A DNA stretch of 64,000 nucleotides from Streptomyces sp. 150FB (GTDB taxonomy: Bacteria > Actinomycetota > Actinomycetes > Streptomycetales > Streptomycetaceae): positions 5,128,122 to 5,192,121 of the forward strand of contig NZ_JTHL01000001.1 of assembly GCF_000818195.1 (NCBI RefSeq), read 5' to 3'. A program made the position numbers and the translations under genes. Shown piece by piece: positions 8,423-17,109 of the stretch. Within the stretch, counting starts at the first letter, position 1, and each line of letters starts with the position of its first letter. The notes below the pieces were generated by a model, which saw nothing but the letters and a program-made list of their open reading frames with translations, searched no databases and was not told the origin of the DNA.

Positions 8423-8962
8423 CCTGCCAACACCGCCTCCACCCGCTCCACGGCAGCGAAGATCTCCGGAGTAGCACGACGAATGAACCGCCCCACCAAG
8501 CTGTCAGCCCCGTAACGGCCTACGATCTCTGCGACTCGGGCCTCAACAGTCGTCTGGTGGCCATCAGGCGTGGTCGTCATGTCGCAGTAGACCAGCGCGT
8601 CCACCAACAACGGCTCGTCCAGCAACGGAAACTCTGCCTCCAGCACTTCACGCAGCGCGCGTTCCTCGGCCTCCCAGCAGCGCGAACGTGTGATTCGCAA
8701 CCAGCCGCACCAGCCGCGCATCGGCACCGTGGACGTCCCTGAGGAACCGAGCACCATCCAGCGGATGGAACCTCGTCAGCGCCAGTCGCGGCGCATAGCC
8801 CACGTCGTGCAGCGCCGCAGCGGCGGCCAGAAGATCGGCATCATCTCCCAGGACCTGCCCGAGGCCGATCGCTCGGCGAGTAACACCCTGAGAATGTGCC
8901 CATCGCCGAGGAAGCGCGACGCCGAGTTCCGCCTTGCTCGTCCTCAGCGCCCAGTCCACCAT
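8410..8962 (-). pseudogene. HD-domain phosphohydrolase gene broken by a single frameshift
   Basis: Two minus-strand frames together give one HD-domain protein. The N-terminal part (start ATG at 8962) reads RRWAHSQGV, ALHDVGYAPRLALTRFHPLD and ARLVRLVANHTFALL. The C-terminal part continues in another frame as EAEERALREVLEAEF, DALVYCDMTTTPDG and RRATPEIFAAVERVEAV. The break falls at a GGG (minus strand) at 8673-8675. Removing one G restores LLEAEERALREV, which fits the family. HD proteins of this type are metal-dependent phosphohydrolases, often acting on nucleotides, with the HD pair in LHDVGY. As written, the frame ends at 8648 and the protein would lack its last third. A sequencing error cannot be excluded. 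Confidence 0.75.
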
Positions 8963-9353
8963 TGACCTCTCGATGGTCTGGCTCCTTTCTCAAACAACGC
9001 TCACCCAATACATGAGACGCCTCTTTCAGGATGCGCTGACACATCCGGGAGGGCTGCCCGTACGAGCCATGCCGGAGTCGGAAGTCCTGCGGGCCCCGTC
9101 ACCATGGCATCCGGGCCGCACAGTGGTCTCAGTCCTGGTCTCAGTCAGATGCGTTCGAGACCGTTCAGAAGGTCACTCGTCGCCCCCTACGCCGACCGCA
9201 CGACGGCCAGGGGCGACGCCGCGCCTAGGTTTCAGTGCAGTCTCATTTATTCGTGCGAAATCGGACGCTCTGAGGCGGAGGTAGGCGTCAGCCCCGTACT
9301 GTCAGGCGGCATGCCGTCGCGATGGGCATCGTTTGCGCTCGCAGCGTGGCCCC
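8963..9353. other. Intergenic stretch with a small tandem repeat
   Basis: No supported gene lies in these 390 bases between the HD pseudogene and the alpha/beta hydrolase. A 12-base unit, TGGTCTCAGTC plus one variable base, is repeated in tandem at 9124-9147. The region is less GC-biased than neighbouring genes and may be old element debris. A promoter for the HD gene would be expected near 8970-9030. Confidence 0.4.
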
Positions 9354-10223
9354 TCATGAGACTTCGGAGTCGCCGTCGCGTAGCACGTCGGCTATGACCA
9401 TGCCGGTCTCTCCGGCGGTGAGATATGGGCGTACATCGTGCGCTTTGGATCCGTTGTTGACCAGAACATCACGGATGCGGTCTCCAAAGGACGGCGCCAA
9501 CTCCTTGGTCAGGGCGACGGCATCGCCTGCGTCGGCGATATTGATCCAGCGCTTCACCGGAGCCGGCCATCTTGCGAAACCACCGACAGGCGGAGGCGTA
9601 AGCCGCTCGAAGACGAGGTTATGGACGGCCAGCGGGGACCCGAGGGTGATCAATGTCAGGTCGGGCCAGTTCGGGTGGGCGCAAAGCGCCTCGTATGCGA
9701 CCACCGTGCCCAGGGAGTGCGCGACGATCGCCTCCGTGTCCTTGGTGATGATTTGGGCCAGCCGTTCCTGTACGGCGGAGCGTACTTCCGGCTCAGTGAA
9801 GTAACGCCGTACCTGGCGGGCGCTGCCGATCATGGCGCGTTCGCTGAGGCCGGAGAAGAATGCGGAGTGGCTGAGCGCGTCCAAGGCCCGCTGGATCAGG
9901 AGGGGGGTACGCAGTCGGGTCGCGGTACCGGGACCGACAACCCGCGCCTCCTGTTCGGCCGCCGACGTCCACCACTGGAGCAGCAGGTTGCGCTCAAGGC
10001 CGTCCTGTACGTCAAAGGCATCGAGCTCAGGCTCACCAAGCCCACGGTGTCCGGCGAATCGGAACAAGTCTCCATAGAAAGCCATCGAGACCTCGTTGCG
10101 ATCCAGTCCCGAATGCCCCGCCAATGCGACGCCGTCGTTCAGCGCCGGGTACCAGTCGGAGAGAAGCGTCTCCGGGCCCTTCACCTGTTGGGCGATGCCA
10201 TGCACGAGAACGAAGCGGGTCAT
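9354..10223 (-). CDS. Alpha/beta-hydrolase (lipase/esterase-like), coupled to the caspase gene
   Basis: A 289-residue protein starting MTRFVLVHGIAQQ, where FVLVHG is the first strand and oxyanion region of alpha/beta-hydrolases. The nucleophile elbow is AIVAHSLGTVVAYEAL (Ser of AHSLG), typical of lipase-like serine hydrolases. A likely acid residue sits in NIADAGDAVAL, and a His near the C-terminus, in SKAHDVRPYL, could complete the triad. No signal peptide is seen, so it acts inside the cell. Its ATG overlaps the TGA of the caspase-NACHT-WD40 gene (ATGA at 10220-10223), so the two proteins are made together. In conflict systems such a partner could be a proteolytically or ligand-activated effector that attacks lipids; this is inference. 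Confidence 0.82.
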   Translation of the reverse strand: MTRFVLVHGIAQQVKGPETLLSDWYPALNDGVALAGHSGLDRNEVSMAFYGDLFRFAGHRGLGEPELDAFDVQDGLERNLLLQWWTSAAEQEARVVGPGTATRLRTPLLIQRALDALSHSAFFSGLSERAMIGSARQVRRYFTEPEVRSAVQERLAQIITKDTEAIVAHSLGTVVAYEALCAHPNWPDLTLITLGSPLAVHNLVFERLTPPPVGGFARWPAPVKRWINIADAGDAVALTKELAPSFGDRIRDVLVNNGSKAHDVRPYLTAGETGMVIADVLRDGDSEVS

Positions 10224-13200
10224 GAGATATCCAGATGGGGGGTGAGGTTGAGATGCAGCGCGATCACTCCCATATCGGTCGCTACGCATATCCGTCCGCC
10301 ACCATCTATCGCGATACCACTGATGCCGCTGCCGATATCGAGTTCAGAGATCCAGGACGAGGCGGTCATGTCCCAGACTCGAATGAGTCCATAGCGGTCT
10401 GCCGCGACCAAGGTGGGTGAACCATTGACGGCTGTGGCACGGATCGCTCGGACCGTGGAGGGGAACGGCTCAAGATCGACACCGATGTCCTCTGCGCGTG
10501 AGGCATCCCAGCACCGCAGACGCCCGTCGCCTGCTCCGGAGATGACTACATCGCGCGTACCCCAACGAGTGATCTCTAAGCCGTAAGCACCCATTTTGTG
10601 GCCGCTGAGAGGATCGCCGAGTTGAATGCCGACACCCGGATCCCACAATCTCACAGTGCCGTCATTGGATGCACTGGCCACCACCGTGACGCCGCCTATG
10701 GCTCCCGACCGCAATGTATTCACTTCGTCAGTATGGCCTGACATCGGAGAGCACAGAGGGGTCTGGTTGCGTAGGTTCCAGGCTTCGAGTCTGAAATCTG
10801 TTGCAACAGAAACGATGGCAACCTCGTCGTCCTCCATTGGCAGTAGGCACGCACGCAAGGCTACCCCTGCGCGTTTCCCGAGATGGCGGCGGGAGGATAG
10901 ATTCCACACTTCTGATTCCATCCAACCGCTGCGCGCAAGTATATTTGCACCATTCGAAAAAATAGCCATGGCGTCATATGTTATCGGAATTGAGGATGTA
11001 AGGTGAGCTGCCACTTGATGGCCTCCACTCAAATCGTGGGTGCGCACCACACCATCGACAGCGGTTGTGATGACATTGGCGCTGCCGTCATCGGAAGCCA
11101 GGATGTCGACCGACACCAATTCGTGGGCCCGTTCCGCAGCGCACAGCGGCTCTCCGATCGGACGTGTAGCTGCAACGTCCCAGACCCTCACATCGCGAAA
11201 TGTGCCAAAAACTCCCAACGAGGTTCCGTCAACATGTACGAGCAAGGGTGCTGGAACGTAAGAGCTCTGGGATGAATACGAAACCCGTGTGTGCCCCTCC
11301 ATCGGAGCCCCCAGTGGTTCGGCCGTTTCTAGATCCCATATGCGGGTGGTCCCATCGCGAGAGATCGTCACCACGACTGAAGCTCCCGCAATACGGCCAA
11401 GCATGCCAGTCATTACCACAGATGTGTGTCCGAGGAACGGCCCCCCTACCAGGTTGCGGTCCAGCACGTCGTAGATGTAGATCGTATTGCCTGCTTGTGT
11501 CGAAAGAACTACCGGCCGCACGCCGTGAAAGGCGACGCCGACGACCCGTGCAGAAGGGCTGAGGTCCTCCACGGTGAAGTGCGTACGCGGTCGGACGGGC
11601 CATGCAGTGTCGCGTCCGGATACCTCCCAGAGATATGCGTGATCCAAGGAGGTTGCCAGCAAGACCTCGATCCCATGGGCGGCGGAACGTACGGTCAGGT
11701 GAAAAATGCCACCGATATGTCCGCCCAGAGGATGGCCAACCGGAGTTCCGGATGTGACATCCCAGATCCGTACTGTGCCATCCTCGCTGCCAGTGACCAG
11801 GATGGGTGCGGCATCCAATTCTCCGAAGGCGACACAACGCACTGCGTTAGTGTGCCCCAGGAGGGGCGATACCAAGGATGTCCCCTGGAATGGATCCCAT
11901 AGCCGTACAGAAGTGTCGGAGCCGCCGGTCGCGACGATGACACGGGCGCCGAAGACTCCCAAAGCGACTGCCGAGACTTCGCCGAAATGACCTTCCATGG
12001 GGATGCCGACCTGGGTGCGCGTACGCAGATCCCAGAGCCTCGCAGTCGCGTCCTGTCCCCCCGTGACGATCAGGGGTCGGCCCTGTACCTCGCGTGAGGC
12101 CATGCATCTGACAGCCCGGGTGTGACCCTCGTCCGGTTGATCCGCAGTGAGGTCCCAAATACGCGCCGTGCGGTCCTGACTGACTGTGACAGCGAGGAAG
12201 GCGCCTCCATGAGCGGTGAGAGCTGCTGCCCCGATGTATTCGACATGGCCGCGCAGTGGATGTGCCAGTTGTTGGAGTGTCCGTAGATCCCATAACCGTG
12301 CCTCATGAACACCGCTGGTCAATACGACCGGGCGCCCCTCGAACTCGCCCGTCACGGCGGAGGCGACCCCGCTCTTACTCCAGTGGACGTGCGCCGTGAC
12401 CGGTTCGCCGATCTGCCTACGATCGGTAAGGTCCCATCGACTGAGCATTCCTGCCGCATCCCCGACCAGTGCTACAGCCCGGCCGTCGAGCTGCGCTACA
12501 GAAACTGCGGTCACCGCGTCGGCCGGGCCGATGAGCGGACTCCCATCGATGTACGCGTTTCCACCGTCGAATACCTCGCTCAAGTCCCAGACGTAGACGG
12601 CCTTGTCTTCACCCCCCGTAATGGCCACCGGCCGCCCATCCAGTTGACCTAAATCGGCGTCTCGGACCGTACGTTTGTGAGCAGCGAGGTCTGCACCGAG
12701 TTGCCGCCTTTCGATCAGGTCCCAGATTCGCGCCGTGCCGTCCGCGCTGGCTGTCAAGACCACGGGGCGCCCATGAACGGTGCCCACCGCGATGCTTTCA
12801 ACCCGGTTGGTGTGCCCGGTAAGAGCGTGCCCGTACTCCTGACCGGCTGAGAGATCCCAAATCTTTACAGTCCCGTCGACTGCCCCGGTGAGGGCCACCG
12901 TGTAGTCGCCCAACTCTCCGATTGCAACGGCGCTCACTGATATGCCGACATGTAGGGGTTCACCGATCTGCCGCTGTGAGGCGAGGTCCCATACACGGAC
13001 GGTCTCGTCAGCGCTGCCAGTCACCGCGATGGGACGACCGTCGAGTGCCCCGACCGCGACGCATCCGACAGTCTTGGTGTGGCCTTGAAGTAACCGGTGC
13101 ACTCCACTGGTCGACCACCAAGCCCACCGAGCAGACCATGGAAGGGTGATCCCGAGTTCGTCGATGCGGTCAGCGAGCTCGTTTGCCTCACAGCGGCGGG

Positions 13201-15466
13201 CCGACAGCTGCAGATCAGCGGCCCGGTCACCCACGGCGTGATCACTCGTCAGACGGTGCGCGACTTGCTCGTAGGAGCTGCGGACCCGTCTGGCGCTATC
13301 ACCTTCGATCGAGGCGAACGCCCTTAAGAGAGCGAGCGGCTCGCTGGCAAGCAGGAATCCCGGGTCCTCGATGAGGGGGGCGAGGCTCCCTGCCGCAGCT
13401 GCATGCGTGGATAGGTACTGCCGGACGTATGGGACAGCTGCGAACCAATCCGGTTTGGCTCCGGCAGTGATGGGGACGAGGGAGCGAAGTGCCTCGACGA
13501 CCGACTTTTGGATCTCCTCAGGGGGCCGATCCGCCGTCGCGCGCAGGTGCTCAGCCAGTGCCTTGTGATAAAGCCGATAGACCGAACGCCGGTCATCGTC
13601 GATGACCTCTGCGATGTACGCCTCGGCGACGTCCAAGGCCCAAGAGACATCTTCCTCCGAGCAGCGCACGCCGGAGATCACCGTGCTCATCGCCGTCCAG
13701 GTCCGACCTCGAGGCAACCCCTTGCCCTCCGAAAACGCGAGGGCATTCAGCATTCGGCGGACCCGCGGCTCGTCCGGCCCGAAACGGGCAAGGTAGTCGT
13801 CGAAGGCTTCGCCGACCTCGCTCGGGAGCTGTTCCGCCCAACCGGGTTGACTGACGTCCACCGGAATCCCGTCCGACCGCAGGGTGCGCGCCGTCGTCCT
13901 GGCATAGAGATAGACGCCAGCAGCCTTCTCGGCGACGCCCCGAGCGACTGTCCGAGCGAGTTCGCGTAAGCCGCGGTATGGAGTGCGTACTTCGGCCTCC
14001 TCGCTCGCCAGCAGGACCCGAGCGACGTAGCCAGCCACGTCGTCCGCACTCGCGCGGTACTGCGGCTGATCCAAGTCCATGCAGACAAATGTGGGACCCA
14101 GGGGGCCGACCAACTCGTGGCGCGTCCCAACCAGAAGGCGCACACCCTGAATCTCTGACATGGGCCGGAGTAGTTCCCTGGTGATCCGGCGGGGCTCTCC
14201 GTGACCTCCGGCATCCGCGGCGGTGTCCGAGCCGGCTTCGTCTACCGCGTCGACAACAATGACCAGCGGCAGCCCTTGTCGCCCCCGTCTGGTGAGCTCC
14301 TGCAGGAGTGCGGCAGCACCGTCTGCTTCGACCTCAAGAGCGGTGGCGAGCCGCTCCACCACCTCTTCGAGCCGCTTGTGGCGGGCGTGCACGGCAGCCG
14401 TAACACACCCGGCAGGCACCACGGTCGTGGGGTCGACGCCAGCCAGATCGAGGCGGTCCCGGTATCGACCGTCCGACAGTGCAACGACTCTTCCCAGGAC
14501 TGCGGACTTCCCGCAGCCAGGACTGCCAGTGACGACTCTGCCTCTGCCATCGCCGTCGTCAGATGTCAGCCAGGCCACCAGTTCAGACAGCACCTGCACC
14601 CGCCCGCTGAAGTACAGGCCCTGTTCCGACTCGAACTCCACACCGCGCGAGCGGGGACCGAAGTGCTCCGTGAGGTCTCTTGAGGCGACCCGGCGCTGTA
14701 CCTCCAGGTCGGTTCCGATCGGCGGCAGTTCATCCGTGTACCCCCTGTTCGGCAGGAATGGAGCCAGGCCGGTGACGAGACCGCAGGCCAGCTCTGCGCG
14801 CTGGCCCAACTCATCAACCTCGAACCGCTCGTTGACCGCCTTGATTAGTTCGGTGAGGTCGAGATATCGCTGCCGCTGACCAGTGCGCCCAGTAGTCGTT
14901 TCTACGGCCTCGGTCAAAGCGGCCACGAACGCCCCGTCTTCGGCAACATCCTTCCTGCGGGCGGATGCAAGAAACCACAAGCCCGTCGAGTCGGCATCCG
15001 CGTTCCGATAGGCGATCGTCCGCAGTGCGATCGCCGAGGCCTCAGCACCTCCGGCACTGCCGGCACAGGTGTCGAGAATCAGCAGGAGGTGGCGGAGGTT
15101 GCCCCGGCACAAGATGCGCACCAGATCCTCGGTGGCCAGTGCCGTGGTCGCGAGATCTCCGTCACGTGAGTCCCAGCAGAGCAGATAGTGCCGGTCACGC
15201 TCCTCTACCGAGCCGTGGCCGGCGAAGTACACGACCACCACGTCATCACTGGTGAGAGCGGTGTCCTCCGACCAGTGCGACAACTTCTGCCGGACTTGCT
15301 CGGCTCCGTCGTAGTTGCCGAGCCCAGGCAGCACGGGTTCGTACCCAAAACAGGTGAAGAGCTCTCGCGTCGCGCGAACATCGGTAGGTACGAAGTGCAA
15401 CTGCTCGTCCTCCGATAGATAGCGGTACCGACCGCTCCCCAACGCTATGAAGAATCGCCTACCCAC
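10220..15466 (-). CDS. Caspase-NACHT-WD40 protein (NLR-like, candidate defence or programmed-death gene)
   Basis: A 1,748-residue multidomain protein. Residues 1-240 are a peptidase C14 (caspase-like) domain with the catalytic dyad visible: His84 in VVVYFAGHGS and Cys134 in LLILDTCAGS. Residues about 280-560 are a STAND/NACHT-type ATPase: Walker A GSPGCGKS (314-321) and Walker B LVIVVDAVDE (401-410, the D-x-x-D-E form of NACHT). A helical linker (560-790) leads to about 20 WD40 repeats from residue 795 to the end, most closing with WDL or WDP. The logic is sensor propellers, ATP switch and protease effector. Five codons are TTA (10577, 12293, 12650, 13091, 13325), suggesting strong bldA control. 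The start is GTG. GC content is visibly lower than in neighbours, consistent with transfer. No signal peptide is seen. Confidence 0.92.
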   Translation of the reverse strand: MGRRFFIALGSGRYRYLSEDEQLHFVPTDVRATRELFTCFGYEPVLPGLGNYDGAEQVRQKLSHWSEDTALTSDDVVVVYFAGHGSVEERDRHYLLCWDSRDGDLATTALATEDLVRILCRGNLRHLLLILDTCAGSAGGAEASAIALRTIAYRNADADSTGLWFLASARRKDVAEDGAFVAALTEAVETTTGRTGQRQRYLDLTELIKAVNERFEVDELGQRAELACGLVTGLAPFLPNRGYTDELPPIGTDLEVQRRVASRDLTEHFGPRSRGVEFESEQGLYFSGRVQVLSELVAWLTSDDGDGRGRVVTGSPGCGKSAVLGRVVALSDGRYRDRLDLAGVDPTTVVPAGCVTAAVHARHKRLEEVVERLATALEVEADGAAALLQELTRRGRQGLPLVIVVDAVDEAGSDTAADAGGHGEPRRITRELLRPMSEIQGVRLLVGTRHELVGPLGPTFVCMDLDQPQYRASADDVAGYVARVLLASEEAEVRTPYRGLRELARTVARGVAEKAAGVYLYARTTARTLRSDGIPVDVSQPGWAEQLPSEVGEAFDDYLARFGPDEPRVRRMLNALAFSEGKGLPRGRTWTAMSTVISGVRCSEEDVSWALDVAEAYIAEVIDDDRRSVYRLYHKALAEHLRATADRPPEEIQKSVVEALRSLVPITAGAKPDWFAAVPYVRQYLSTHAAAAGSLAPLIEDPGFLLASEPLALLRAFASIEGDSARRVRSSYEQVAHRLTSDHAVGDRAADLQLSARRCEANELADRIDELGITLPWSARWAWWSTSGVHRLLQGHTKTVGCVAVGALDGRPIAVTGSADETVRVWDLASQRQIGEPLHVGISVSAVAIGELGDYTVALTGAVDGTVKIWDLSAGQEYGHALTGHTNRVESIAVGTVHGRPVVLTASADGTARIWDLIERRQLGADLAAHKRTVRDADLGQLDGRPVAITGGEDKAVYVWDLSEVFDGGNAYIDGSPLIGPADAVTAVSVAQLDGRAVALVGDAAGMLSRWDLTDRRQIGEPVTAHVHWSKSGVASAVTGEFEGRPVVLTSGVHEARLWDLRTLQQLAHPLRGHVEYIGAAALTAHGGAFLAVTVSQDRTARIWDLTADQPDEGHTRAVRCMASREVQGRPLIVTGGQDATARLWDLRTRTQVGIPMEGHFGEVSAVALGVFGARVIVATGGSDTSVRLWDPFQGTSLVSPLLGHTNAVRCVAFGELDAAPILVTGSEDGTVRIWDVTSGTPVGHPLGGHIGGIFHLTVRSAAHGIEVLLATSLDHAYLWEVSGRDTAWPVRPRTHFTVEDLSPSARVVGVAFHGVRPVVLSTQAGNTIYIYDVLDRNLVGGPFLGHTSVVMTGMLGRIAGASVVVTISRDGTTRIWDLETAEPLGAPMEGHTRVSYSSQSSYVPAPLLVHVDGTSLGVFGTFRDVRVWDVAATRPIGEPLCAAERAHELVSVDILASDDGSANVITTAVDGVVRTHDLSGGHQVAAHLTSSIPITYDAMAIFSNGANILARSGWMESEVWNLSSRRHLGKRAGVALRACLLPMEDDEVAIVSVATDFRLEAWNLRNQTPLCSPMSGHTDEVNTLRSGAIGGVTVVASASNDGTVRLWDPGVGIQLGDPLSGHKMGAYGLEITRWGTRDVVISGAGDGRLRCWDASRAEDIGVDLEPFPSTVRAIRATAVNGSPTLVAADRYGLIRVWDMTASSWISELDIGSGISGIAIDGGGRICVATDMGVIALHLNLTPHLDIS

Positions 15467-15961
15467 TTGACCGCCCCACCACGAAGTTCACGAGCTTGTG
15501 GAAACTGTAGCGACGAGATTGCACGCTGCACTCGCCAAGTCGAAGACTTGTCCCACTCGTCAGCGCTGTGGCCGTGCCGACGTCCGTAGCAAAGTCCAGA
15601 CGGCCGTACGGACACAGACTGTCTTTACGAGGGGCGTCGATCGCAACGGCTGACGTCATCCGAGCATGTCGCCAACTAACCTTTTTGGTCTCATTCGCCG
15701 GCGTTCACAGGCACCCGAATGCCTGTCTGCCGACCGCTTCCCGGTAGGTCAACGGGGGTCTGGATGCGTGAGGACGAGCTGATATGGCGCGCACAGTTTT
15801 GTACCAACCAGCATGCGACATGCCTCTGACCTGGGGTTCAATGAAAGTGCCGCTGAGATCGATCTTGCTGGAGTTGGCCTATCTAGTCGGCGCTTCAAGC
15901 TGACGGGACACGACGCGGGCTCTCGGCGAAGGCGTGGGAGACGGGCCGGCTGGTGGGGGTG
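15467..15961. other. Intergenic region upstream of the caspase gene
   Basis: About 495 bases without a convincing gene. It is relatively AT-rich for this genome and should hold the promoter of the caspase gene. A minus-strand frame of 66 codons (15459-15659) runs into the start of the caspase gene but has no recognisable domain or ribosome site. A short inverted repeat, GCATGCGACATGC, lies at 15811-15823 and could be a regulator site. Confidence 0.4.
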
Positions 15962-16408
15962 TCAGTGGCCGACGGGGCGGCGGGGGAGTGGGGACGAGTA
16001 GACGACGCTGGTCGTTACGGAGCCCAGGCCGCCGATTCGGCCGGTGAGTTCTTCCAGGTGGCGCATGGAGCGTGCCGCGACCTTGATGATGAAGCAGTCG
16101 TCGCCTGTCACGTGGTGGGCTTCCAGGATCTCCGGCATCGCCCTGACCAGGTCGTGGAAGGGTTTGTAGTTGCCGTTCGGGTAGCGCAGCCGTACGAACG
16201 CCATGATCGTCAGCCCGACCTTGTCCGGTTCCACGACCGCCGCGTAGCCGCTGATGATCCCCGCCTCCTCCAGCCGGCGTACGCGCTCGGTGACCGCGCT
16301 GGCCGACATGGAGACGGTACGGGCGAGGTCGGCGAAGCTGGTCCGGCCGTCGCGTTGGAGGGCGTCGAGGATGCGCCAGTCGAGGGCGTCCAGGGAAATC
16401 GCGGTCAT
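15962..16408 (-). CDS. Lrp/AsnC-family transcriptional regulator
   Basis: A 148-residue regulator. The N-terminal helix-turn-helix starts LDALDWRILDALQRDGRTSF and continues SASAVTERVRRLEEAGIISG, the standard Lrp DNA-binding unit. The C-terminal RAM domain (AHHVTGDDCFIIKVAARSM) forms the ligand-binding dimer interface. Such proteins sense amino acids and form octamers. It is divergent from a rhodanese gene, with a 143-base intergenic region, so it probably controls that gene and itself. This arrangement of an Lrp regulator with a divergent sulfurtransferase hints at cysteine or sulfur sensing, but the ligand is not readable. Confidence 0.93.
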   Translation of the reverse strand: MTAISLDALDWRILDALQRDGRTSFADLARTVSMSASAVTERVRRLEEAGIISGYAAVVEPDKVGLTIMAFVRLRYPNGNYKPFHDLVRAMPEILEAHHVTGDDCFIIKVAARSMRHLEELTGRIGGLGSVTTSVVYSSPLPRRPVGH

Positions 16409-16551
16409 GGGCCAGAACTAGCACGGTTTCCCCGGCGGTGGTGAGTGGGGGCCGTGGATCGGGCCTTCAGAGTGCTGGTTCCGGCCCGTAGATTCTTGGT
16501 CGTTGACAGCAGCCGGACCCCGTCGCCCGGCATCAGGAAGGGACCTGTTTC

Positions 16552-17025
16552 ATGACCGCGACCGTCTCGAACCCCGTCCTCGGCGTCGCCCCCGCGGCAC
16601 CCGCCGAGGCCGCCGCCCACTTCCGCGCCTCGCTGCGCTTCCACGCCGACGTGTCCGACGTCGCCGCCGCGCTCACGGGCGGCGGCGACCCGGGGGTCGT
16701 GGTTCTCGACTCCCGTTCCACTCAGTCCTGGGACCAGGGGCACATCCCCGGCGCGGTCCACCTGCCCACCGCGCTCATCCCCGAACAGGCCGGGGACTTG
16801 CTCGACAAGTCGGTGCCCGTCGTCACCTACTGCTGGGGGCCGGGCTGCGACGGCGCCGCCCGTGCCGCCCTCGCCCTCGCCGAACTCGGCTATCAGGTCA
16901 AGGAGATGCTCGGCGGGTTCGAGTACTGGGTGCGCGAGGGCTTCGCGTACGAGACCTGGCGGGGCCCGGAGCGCCGCGACGCCGACAGTCTGACCGCTCC
17001 GGTCGCGGGCGGTTGTGGCTGTTGA
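16552..17025 (+). CDS. Rhodanese-like sulfurtransferase
   Basis: A 157-residue single rhodanese domain. Substrate-side motifs VVVLDSRSTQSWDQGHIPGA (CH2A-like) and the active-site loop TYCWGPGCDGAARAALALAE are visible. The loop has two cysteines; the second, in GPGC, would carry the persulfide. The GGFEYWVREGF ending is the CH2B-like motif. A GCGC motif closes the chain and could bind metal or take part in sulfur transfer. It is cytoplasmic. AGGAAGGGA lies upstream of the ATG at 16552. It is probably controlled by the divergent Lrp regulator. Confidence 0.88.
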   Translation: MTATVSNPVLGVAPAAPAEAAAHFRASLRFHADVSDVAAALTGGGDPGVVVLDSRSTQSWDQGHIPGAVHLPTALIPEQAGDLLDKSVPVVTYCWGPGCDGAARAALALAELGYQVKEMLGGFEYWVREGFAYETWRGPERRDADSLTAPVAGGCGC

Positions 17026-17109
17026 TTCCGCCGTCGCCCCGGCCCGGCGGGGGAGCGGCTCCATGCACCAACGCCGTTGGCGCTGATCCGAGTTCAGTAG
17101 TGTGTGCGA

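Noticed and set aside
15459-15659. 66-codon minus-strand frame just upstream of the caspase gene
   Set aside because: It has no ribosome site, domain or codon bias. It overlaps the caspase start by 8 bases and is kept only as a note in the intergenic entry.
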